Source of the DNA: Euryarchaeota archaeon UBA88
GTDB lineage: Archaea; Thermoplasmatota; Poseidoniia; Poseidoniales; Poseidoniaceae
Direction: 5' to 3'
NCBI GenBank assembly: GCA_002499545.1
Contig: DAME01000015.1
Span: 4,401-26,360 of the forward strand
DNA: 21,960 nucleotides
Part shown: one piece after another, positions 6,716 to 13,491 of the stretch
Numbering within the stretch: the stretch's first letter is position 1
Layout of the letters: every line of letters begins with the position of its first letter
The notes under the pieces: model-generated
What the model was told of the DNA's origin: nothing
The model's input: the letters and a program-made list of their open reading frames with translations, nothing else
Database searches by the model: none
Translations under genes and position numbers: made by a program

Positions 6716-7721
6716 AACGTCGACGAGAGGCTTTTAAACCGACTTTCTTCATCGCCTTCTTCTTTCCAGACTTGGCTTTTCTCTTACCAGAGGGTGCGTC
6801 ATCACCTTCGCCAATTCCACCAAATTTGATGCCGCCAGAGTTCAGAAGTTTGGACACCAAATCATCCGCCACTTCTTCGGATTCTGCTCCGGTTTTCATC
6901 TCAGCTAAAACGGCAGCATTGTGGTCTGTCATCCATGATTTACGCTCATCACGAGCCAAGTTGAGTTTGTCGCGAACTTTATTGACATCGACCATGAGTT
7001 CTGTAATTTTATTGTGCATTTGGTCGGACTTCTCGCGATGTTCCAAAAATTCGTTGTGAAAACGGTCTCCCTCGGCTTTGAGGAAATCTCGATGGGCGAA
7101 TGCCTCGTCCACTTCCTTGGACATTCCATCTGCACGACCAACCGCTTCAAGCATTGATTGGTGGGCTGCGTCTGCCTCGGCTCGCAGCGTCTTGATGGCA
7201 GTGTCTAAATCAGACAAGTCTACATTGATTATTTTTAATTCGGTGACTTCGGGAGCAAGTTCTTGGATACGGCGCTTCATTTCCTTGATTTTCTTAATCA
7301 TTTCTTTCTCTTTCTTTTGTCCAACTGAGGATGTTTCAAATGTTTTCTCAAGGGAATGCACTTCGCTGTTGAGTTTCGCATATTCTGCGGAAGCAGATTT
7401 CTTCTCTCCCTTTTCACCTCTGCGCCCTTTAGCTTGACCTATCACGTCCCGAAGCTGCTGTTGGATTGCATTTCGTTGTTCCTTGAACATCTTTACTTCT
7501 GCTCGTATCGCTTTGACTTCCGTGAGCACGAGGTCGACTTTTTCTCTGTGCTCTTTGTACTGGCCTTGAACAGCGTTGCGTTTATCTGCAACCGTCCGAG
7601 CTTGATCACTGAAAGAATTACGGGTTGCTCGCATTTTGCGAACGCGAGCTTCCATCCCTTGCAGTTCTTCACGAAGTTCTGAATCTGGGTTCGAAGCCGC
7701 ATCGTCTGGACTGCCGCGCAT
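6714..7721 (-). CDS. COG1340-like coiled-coil protein with LLNSGG motif and basic tail
   Basis: 335 residues, almost entirely coiled coil and rich in Glu, Lys, Arg and Ala. It resembles the archaeal COG1340 family, which has been likened to yeast BFR1. A central segment LEKTFETSSV followed by EKEMIKKIKEMKRRI matches the family's recurring T-containing hinge. Near the C-terminus come LVSKLLNSGGI (LLNSGG at 292-297), a Gly/acidic linker and a very basic tail (KRKAKSGKKKAMKKVGLKAS). The ATG 7721 start is not strongly marked. It is one of three stand-alone proteins of this kind here; a fourth is the C-terminal half of the nucleotidyltransferase at 13488. Function is unknown; the basic tail hints at RNA or ribosome contact. 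Confidence 0.75.
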   Translation of the reverse strand: MRGSPDDAASNPDSELREELQGMEARVRKMRATRNSFSDQARTVADKRNAVQGQYKEHREKVDLVLTEVKAIRAEVKMFKEQRNAIQQQLRDVIGQAKGRRGEKGEKKSASAEYAKLNSEVHSLEKTFETSSVGQKKEKEMIKKIKEMKRRIQELAPEVTELKIINVDLSDLDTAIKTLRAEADAAHQSMLEAVGRADGMSKEVDEAFAHRDFLKAEGDRFHNEFLEHREKSDQMHNKITELMVDVNKVRDKLNLARDERKSWMTDHNAAVLAEMKTGAESEEVADDLVSKLLNSGGIKFGGIGEGDDAPSGKRKAKSGKKKAMKKVGLKASRRR

Positions 7722-7772
7722 GAACCCTCGACGGAGTGCTCCATTTCAAGACTACGCATAGTGGCACTACAC

Positions 7773-9296
7773 TCAAACGCCAAGATTTCCGAGAATATCG
7801 CTGATTTTGATAAAAATACCGAGGGAGATTCCTAGAATACCGAACAGTGTTGAACTGAGAGCAGCAGAATTCCGAATACGCTGCAGGTACTTTGACCGAA
7901 CACGTACATTGATTTGCCGACCGATGATTAAATCCCCACTCTGTTCTTCAAGTCGCACAGAAACCGTCGCTTCTCCAAACCGTTCTGGCAACATCGATTG
8001 CCATGCTACAGTGCCGTCGCGGAGTAAACCCGACATCAAGCCAAGAACATCGTCATCACCCTCACTGGCGACCGGTAGCGATGAATCTGACCACCATCGG
8101 CGTTCGCCTGGATTCAATCGGTACGTCATCGCCAGATCGTGTGGACGGAAATCAGGAGACTGAACGCGCAGAACAATGGTTCGAGGTGCGTCAGAAAGAT
8201 TGTGGATGAGTGTGAAAAGATTCGCTCGCTCATGGACGACGTTTTCCATATCAACTTCGAACACAATCTCATCGGTAGTGGGTGAGCGCCCTGCACCGAT
8301 ATCTTCTTCAATCCGCCCAATCATTCTGAAGAAAGCAGGACATGAACCTTCAATATGGTCAATGATGGTCAGCCATTCTTCCATCGAAAAGGTCGGATGA
8401 TTTTCAACGTACTCCAAACCTTTCGGTGTGAGGACTTCTAACAACTCAGAGCGCATCGTCTGGAGGTCGAGGCCTTTGGAATGTCGATACAGCGTCATGA
8501 GTAATTTTTCACGTGCGAAGTGAGGTTCTATCTGCTTACGAATGTTGGATTCAATTTCTTTCGAGTAAATCTCGTAGACGGAACGAAGCAGCGGGTCCAT
8601 GTGTGTTTTCACTAAATCGCTGAACACCGTTTCTAAAGTCGAAGGATGGATAGGGGGTGTGTATGCATCCAAAAGTCCAGTACGCTCATCCATGTTAAAG
8701 GGTCGACTGCGAGTTGGTATGTGCTGGCCAAGAGACAAAAGCACCATTGAAAACGACAACAAAAGCAGGATGCGCCCATTAAGTGATGCTATACCTACGT
8801 AGAAGATGATGCCGATTAGAAGCAGGGAAAGTACTGAGAAAAACAGCGACAAAAAATGCCGTGATTTGACACCATTCAAGTAGTCTGCTAGACTTTCATA
8901 TCCGTGAAGTGATTGAACAGAGAGGTTTTGTTCATTGAGGAGTTCAACTTCTTGCTTGAAGTTATGAATAGAGAGATTGACTCGGTGTCTGTGCAGTGTT
9001 TGTGTTAAGATATATCCGAACAGGATCACGAAGGTAAGGGAGGTGAGCGCCATTGCAAAACTCATGTTCAACGTAGGTTCGATTCGGTTCCACCATTCAG
9101 GTGATTGGGAAGAAAATGCGAGGGCTCCGAAGTAGGTGAGAAATGAGATTCCGGGCAAAAACAGAATCAGCCGTAAGCCAAAACCAATCAATTGACGGTC
9201 AAGTGCGAACCAAAATCGCTCAGAAGATAGAATGTTCTCCTCACTCACAACCGACGCGGATTGTTCCGTTTCGTCAACTGAATTCGCTTTGGTCAT
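7773..9296 (-). CDS. Unknown multi-pass membrane protein
   Basis: 507 residues from ATG 9296; a GTG at 9320 would add eight. I do not recognise a family. By eye there are four N-terminal membrane helices (about 36-62, 76-98, 147-167, 170-190), including FLSLFFSVLSLLLIGIIFYV. A soluble region of about 280 residues follows, and a final helix near 483-503 (STLFGILGISLGIFI). The soluble region includes a helical part with REKLLMTLYRHSKGLDLQTM and a later beta-rich part (IVLRVQSPDFRP, ATVSVRLEEQ) that could be an Ig-like fold. It sits in the leftward set between the DtxR-type regulator and the coiled-coil protein, with 50-51 base gaps. Confidence 0.7.
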   Translation of the reverse strand: MTKANSVDETEQSASVVSEENILSSERFWFALDRQLIGFGLRLILFLPGISFLTYFGALAFSSQSPEWWNRIEPTLNMSFAMALTSLTFVILFGYILTQTLHRHRVNLSIHNFKQEVELLNEQNLSVQSLHGYESLADYLNGVKSRHFLSLFFSVLSLLLIGIIFYVGIASLNGRILLLLSFSMVLLSLGQHIPTRSRPFNMDERTGLLDAYTPPIHPSTLETVFSDLVKTHMDPLLRSVYEIYSKEIESNIRKQIEPHFAREKLLMTLYRHSKGLDLQTMRSELLEVLTPKGLEYVENHPTFSMEEWLTIIDHIEGSCPAFFRMIGRIEEDIGAGRSPTTDEIVFEVDMENVVHERANLFTLIHNLSDAPRTIVLRVQSPDFRPHDLAMTYRLNPGERRWWSDSSLPVASEGDDDVLGLMSGLLRDGTVAWQSMLPERFGEATVSVRLEEQSGDLIIGRQINVRVRSKYLQRIRNSAALSSTLFGILGISLGIFIKISDILGNLGV

Positions 9297-9346
9297 GGCA
9301 AACCCAGAGAGAACGAACACAAAACTGTTTCATACTTGAATCGGGC

Positions 9347-10033
9347 TTAGCAACGAATCAGCAACTTTGCAGCGAGTTCCGGAGAACATGCAAATCCTGA
9401 ACCATCTGCAAACGTGAAACCCGTAGCCGAACGTTGAAGTTCCATACCGAGTTCAAGACCAAGCCCGTTTAGCACTGCTTTGTCACCATCGGTCATCAGC
9501 ATTCCATGAAGAATCCCTTTTTGTCCTTCTCCCAAGTGGTGGAGAAACTGGATTTTGCTGCTTGAAGATTGAATTTTTTCTAATATTTCCGGTGAAGGTT
9601 CCGGCATTTCAGTTCCAAACGTTACCGGGCCGTTTACAGGGTGGCCGAGGAGGAGGGAGAGCGTCACCTCTAAGTCATCATTAATGGCATGCTCCAACCG
9701 GCATGCTGTTTCATGAATGTCTCCCTCAAACGACAGCGTTTCTAGAAGTACTTCTGCAAGTCGGTGACGGCGTTTCATCTTCGTGCCACGAATCAATCCC
9801 TCATCAGTAAAAAGCGCACCCTTGTAAGGCTGATAGTCGATGAAGCCCTTCGAAGCAAGACGTTGAACCATTTCGGTCGCTGATGCAGGTGAAACTTTCA
9901 GCGAAGAGGCGAGGTCGCCCGTTCTCACTCTTTGACCCGGATTTGATTCAAAGAAATCATACATCGTGATAAGGTACTGGTCTTCAAATTCCTGAAAGTG
10001 ACCGTTCAACTCATCGCCCCCTACAAAGCGCAT
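9347..10033 (-). CDS. DtxR/IdeR-type metal-dependent transcriptional regulator
   Basis: 228 residues. Residues of about 15-75 form a winged helix (QYLITMYDFFESNPGQRVRT, LKVSPASATEMVQRLASKGF). Next is a dimerisation and metal-binding region with RHRLAEVLLE and HETACRLEH. The ligand pattern H90, E94, H107, C111, E114, H115 keeps the DtxR set (H79, E83, H98, C102, E105, H106) except for two residues lost between E94 and H107. The DtxR Met10 position appears to be Gln19. GPVTFGTEMPEP corresponds to the FG-x-P-IP segment, and the last 70 residues look like an FeoA/SH3-like domain. Such proteins sense Fe or Mn and repress uptake genes. ATG 10033 is one base after the upstream stop, so longer upstream starts were not used. 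Confidence 0.9.
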   Translation of the reverse strand: MRFVGGDELNGHFQEFEDQYLITMYDFFESNPGQRVRTGDLASSLKVSPASATEMVQRLASKGFIDYQPYKGALFTDEGLIRGTKMKRRHRLAEVLLETLSFEGDIHETACRLEHAINDDLEVTLSLLLGHPVNGPVTFGTEMPEPSPEILEKIQSSSSKIQFLHHLGEGQKGILHGMLMTDGDKAVLNGLGLELGMELQRSATGFTFADGSGFACSPELAAKLLIRC

Positions 10034-10034
10034 A

Positions 10035-12524
10035 CTATCCAGTAGATGAAAAAACTTCCTCACAGGCTGGACAACGAACGGAGCCAGAATATGACGCCGG
10101 AACACGGAGGGATTGGGCGCATTTGGGACAGGAAAGTTCGACCTTACCGTCGTCATGTTCATCATCGCTGTCGTCTTCTAGATCTTCGTGGTCTTGAGGT
10201 GTTTCAATCCTTGATGTGACATCAAACTTGTTCGAGCAATCAGGGCAACGTACCGAGCCATCGTAATCGGCAGGAACACGAAGTTGTCGCGCGCACACAG
10301 GGCAGCCAACTTGAATTTTCTCAACACTGGAGGGGATTGATTTCGATGCCGTTCTAGCATCTTTGGAGGTCGGATTCTTCGGTGATGACACAGAGGAGCG
10401 GTTTTGCAGAATCCGAATAACAGCTCCAATGGCAACTGCTAAGCCGATACCGCCGAAGATACCCGTCCATGGTATCGAAGATGTTTCGTCTTCAACAACC
10501 CGAACCTCTGACTGGAATGAAGCTAAATCTGTCTTGCTTTGGTCGTCAACAATCCACGTCGCTTTCAAGTAAACAGTACTTCCTTCAGGCCATGCAAAAG
10601 TGAAACTGAGAGACTGATCTGAATTCGCTGCGAGTGATTCGGTTTGCTTCTCTCCAAGAAGCGCTCCCTCCTGCGTGGAAAGAACGATGAATCCCTCTAT
10701 TCCTGCCACATCACCAGTGTTTCGAATTTGAACTGTCACCGTAGCTAATTCGGTGTAAATTGGTCGCAAAGGCGTTGGGATTGCAGAGAACTCAAGGTCG
10801 TACTCCGGGCGTTCATCAGGTACGCTTAAACTGTGACTCGAAAAGCCAAATCCTGCAGTCCAATTATCTGGATTCACTCGAATCGATACTCGGGTTGCAT
10901 CAACCAGACCGACCACGTACTGACCAGTGGTAATCCCCGGTGAAAGGAGGAAATAATAGTCCAGTGGATAGGTTTCAAAACTCGCATCGGTGTAACCAAG
11001 TCGGAGTCGAACAATACGATCAATGCCATCACTCAATTCAACTGACCAGTTGAACGAGATGCCAACCTCAGCATCCCAAGTGACCGATGTTACGAGGGGA
11101 TTCAACGATTGTTGAACTGCAACAGGTACACTCAATGAGCCGTTCAAACCTACATCAATTGCTCCATCAGGTGAATGAAGCGACCAGTTCACAACTTGGC
11201 TTCCAGCGTTTGTCATCGGTACGGAGACGGCAACTTCACCAGCGGCGTCCACTTCAAGTTCTAAAGAAGGACTTGTGAAAGTGACTCCATTTGCTTCGCA
11301 TACAAGTGTTACATGCCCGAGATGTTGCCCGTGGTTACGCACCAACATTGAGAACACCGCAGAATCCCCTGAATGCCAAGGGCCATTGAGAACTGCAGGA
11401 ACTGAACTACCTGCCGATTCAAACGCTGCCGACTCAACATTGAGGAGTTTTGAGTATGATGAAATTGAACTTGCATCAATGCGCTCTCCTTCAATCATGC
11501 ATTGAAGCAAGCCGGGACGAGCAGTGGTTTGGAACAAGACCGTTTCAGTTGATTGTTCAGCGACATCAATGCTTTGATTCATGAACACTTGAGATTCAAA
11601 TGAGCACACGAAGAATCCACTGAAATTGAGTGAACCTTCATTCGCCACTGAAGCATTCCACTCAAGAAGGTCACCTGCCGAATATGATTCAGTGAGCATC
11701 TGCACATCGGTTTGAATGACGGGGAGTGGGGGAGGATTCACTGTGAACTCAAAAGAGCGGACCTCATCAGTAAAGTCGCCATCTCCGGAATTGTTCAGTT
11801 CAAGATGCAGAGATGCGGTTCCTTCCTGTACCCAAATTGCGCTGTGAATGGTGACCATTGTTGAAGAGGACGGCCCAACAGTGACCACTTCGCTCACTTG
11901 GCTGTCTGAAGCGTCACCTGATGTGAGGTTTGATGAAATTGTACCACTCCATGAATAGTCGCCATCGTTGATTACAGCAACCTCGGTGCGGACATAGTCG
12001 CCGTCATGAATGGATGAATTTCCGGTGAGTTGCCCAGAAGAATCCACGCCGCTCAGCAGGACATCTTCGGCTTCGGAAAGCGAGATCTCAACGGGACGAA
12101 GGTGATGGATCGTTCGATTGATGGAATTCACAAACGATTGATTCGAACTCCCCACATCACCGGTAAGTTGGACCGAAACTACACTGTAACCATACGGCAA
12201 CGCCGAAAAGGTGTGAAAAATAGGTACCGAGGCATCTGCGTCGATGGTGTAATTGGTACTCGATGACTGGAGTTCTATGCCTTCAAGCGAAAGAAGTTTG
12301 ATGTGAATCACGACGTCTGCCGAAACAGAAGAAAATTCAGTGACTTCGAATTGCAGATCGTAAGACGGGTTTTCCACAGCCTCAAAATCAGTGAGTGAAA
12401 ATGTACTTACATCAATGACTACGCTTCCACCACTCGCACTTGAAAGAGGGACTGCGAGCAGCACAAAGAGGAGCGACAAACACATGGCGGGCATCTTCGA
12501 TTCTCCCGAACGTACCCTGCCCAT
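10035..12524 (-). CDS. Secreted CARDB-like membrane protein with two cytoplasmic zinc ribbons
   Basis: 829 residues. A signal peptide (MCLSLLFVLLAVPLSSASGG, with start ATG 12524 and in-frame ATGs at 12494 and 12485) is followed by about 640 residues of beta-rich repeats with many N-x-S/T sites. These resemble CARDB/Ig-like modules: VAVINDGDYSWSGTI, ASVANEGSLNFSGFF, MLVRNHGQHLGHVTL, VQIRNTGDVAGIEGF. A single membrane helix lies near 684-705. The cytoplasmic tail has two nearly identical zinc ribbons, with Cys741/744/760/763 and Cys799/802/818/821, each containing LRVPA-x-Y-x-GSVRCP, joined by a strongly acidic linker. It is the first gene of the leftward set. Probably an envelope protein with an inside binding module; the ligand is unknown. 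Confidence 0.85.
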   Translation of the reverse strand: MGRVRSGESKMPAMCLSLLFVLLAVPLSSASGGSVVIDVSTFSLTDFEAVENPSYDLQFEVTEFSSVSADVVIHIKLLSLEGIELQSSSTNYTIDADASVPIFHTFSALPYGYSVVSVQLTGDVGSSNQSFVNSINRTIHHLRPVEISLSEAEDVLLSGVDSSGQLTGNSSIHDGDYVRTEVAVINDGDYSWSGTISSNLTSGDASDSQVSEVVTVGPSSSTMVTIHSAIWVQEGTASLHLELNNSGDGDFTDEVRSFEFTVNPPPLPVIQTDVQMLTESYSAGDLLEWNASVANEGSLNFSGFFVCSFESQVFMNQSIDVAEQSTETVLFQTTARPGLLQCMIEGERIDASSISSYSKLLNVESAAFESAGSSVPAVLNGPWHSGDSAVFSMLVRNHGQHLGHVTLVCEANGVTFTSPSLELEVDAAGEVAVSVPMTNAGSQVVNWSLHSPDGAIDVGLNGSLSVPVAVQQSLNPLVTSVTWDAEVGISFNWSVELSDGIDRIVRLRLGYTDASFETYPLDYYFLLSPGITTGQYVVGLVDATRVSIRVNPDNWTAGFGFSSHSLSVPDERPEYDLEFSAIPTPLRPIYTELATVTVQIRNTGDVAGIEGFIVLSTQEGALLGEKQTESLAANSDQSLSFTFAWPEGSTVYLKATWIVDDQSKTDLASFQSEVRVVEDETSSIPWTGIFGGIGLAVAIGAVIRILQNRSSVSSPKNPTSKDARTASKSIPSSVEKIQVGCPVCARQLRVPADYDGSVRCPDCSNKFDVTSRIETPQDHEDLEDDSDDEHDDGKVELSCPKCAQSLRVPASYSGSVRCPACEEVFSSTG

Positions 12525-12615
12525 ACAATCCCCTTCACACGGGGGTTCTTCACCTTCTCGCCAAAAGAAGTCACTACGCCATGTTTATTCAAGGTTGGAG
12601 GCTGGCGCAGTATGC
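12525..12615. promoter_or_regulatory. Divergent promoter region between the leftward and rightward gene sets
   Basis: About 91 bases lie between ATG 12524 (leftward) and ATG 12616 (rightward). A TATA-like GTTTATTC at about 12583-12590 is centred about 29 bases before ATG 12616, the spacing expected of an archaeal leaderless transcript. On the leftward side, AAGGGGAT just before ATG 12524 could act as a weak ribosome binding site. No clear leftward TATA element was seen. Confidence 0.4.
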
Positions 12616-13491
12616 ATGAGCCCCGAGGAGTTGTTGGAAATGACCCCTGCCTTACTGGCGAAGTCGATTCTGCATCGCCGAGAACGGCTGGCTGAGGCCA
12701 TACCCGAACAACTTGATGCCAGGCAAGAAGAGTTGCGAGACGCTGAACCACTGGCACGTAGCGCAAAGGAACAACGAGATGGAGTTAATGCGAAAGTAGC
12801 GAACCTCAAACGAGAACGCTCAGATGCTCAAAAGAAGGCTCGAAAGCTGTTTCAAGATGCTGGTGAACTGCGTGACAAAATCGCAGCAGAAGGTGGCGTG
12901 AAAAATGCGAATCCTGAGTGGGCAAAAGCCAAACTCAATGAAAAATTGAATGCGATCGAAACGCAACTCGAAACAAATTCTGGGAACCACAAAACAGAAC
13001 AAAAATACATCAAAGAAATGAAAGCACTGATTCGCCAACATGAGGAATGGGTCGAAGGCAGAAACGACAATGTCGATGACTTTCAAACGATGAAATCGTT
13101 GTATGCTGACGCTCGGAAAAATCTGGATTCAGCCGAAAAAGCGCACCAAGCAATCCTCGACCTTGCATCTGAAAACGAATATTTCCACAACACCTACCTC
13201 GAACAGGAGGCTCATCGCCGTCGTGCAGATGCTCGAACCAAGCGCTTAGCTCAAGCGCTTTACAGCAGTCAACAGGGCCTCGAACACTGGCAAAAAAGAA
13301 TTGATGAAGGGTTTGATTCATTGCTTGTTAATGCAGAAAAAGTCCGTGAAGGGGAGCCTTCGAGCCACGTTCGTCGACGAAGAATGCGGCAACCTGACGA
13401 CAAGAAAAAGCCGTTCAAGCGACACCAAAAAAAGTCAAACACTGCATCGAAATCCAGCCCAAGTAAAAAAGCGGAAGGTGAGGAAGAATGA
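12616..13491 (+). CDS. COG1340-like coiled-coil protein coupled to the nucleotidyltransferase
   Basis: 291 residues from ATG 12616 (MSPEELLEMTPALLAKSIL). An in-frame reading extends further upstream, but only as antisense of the neighbouring gene. Nearly all of it is charged coiled coil. A segment IETQLETNSG followed by EQKYIKEMKALIRQ aligns with LEKTFETSSV and LENEFEMGRH of the other two coiled-coil proteins. A heptad block (AEKAHQAILDLASENEYFHN) follows, and then a basic tail (VRRRRMRQPDDKKKPFKRHQ) ending acidic. The stop overlaps the next ATG by four bases (ATGA, 13488-13491), so the two proteins are likely made together, perhaps as partners. No enzymatic motif is visible. Confidence 0.75.
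   Translation: MSPEELLEMTPALLAKSILHRRERLAEAIPEQLDARQEELRDAEPLARSAKEQRDGVNAKVANLKRERSDAQKKARKLFQDAGELRDKIAAEGGVKNANPEWAKAKLNEKLNAIETQLETNSGNHKTEQKYIKEMKALIRQHEEWVEGRNDNVDDFQTMKSLYADARKNLDSAEKAHQAILDLASENEYFHNTYLEQEAHRRRADARTKRLAQALYSSQQGLEHWQKRIDEGFDSLLVNAEKVREGEPSSHVRRRRMRQPDDKKKPFKRHQKKSNTASKSSPSKKAEGEEE
13476..13481 (+). promoter_or_regulatory. Shine-Dalgarno AGGTGA for the nucleotidyltransferase
   Basis: AGGTGA lies six bases before ATG 13488, inside the end of the preceding coiled-coil gene. With the ATGA overlap it indicates efficient coupled translation of the pair. Confidence 0.6.

Noticed and set aside
10034..10165. Longer N-terminus for the DtxR-type regulator
   Set aside because: It overlaps the zinc-ribbon end of the upstream gene, and the family begins just before the winged helix.
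12391..12615. Upstream extension of the coiled-coil protein at 12616
   Set aside because: It would overlap the signal peptide region of the divergent surface protein and crosses the likely promoter; the sequence there is not coiled coil.
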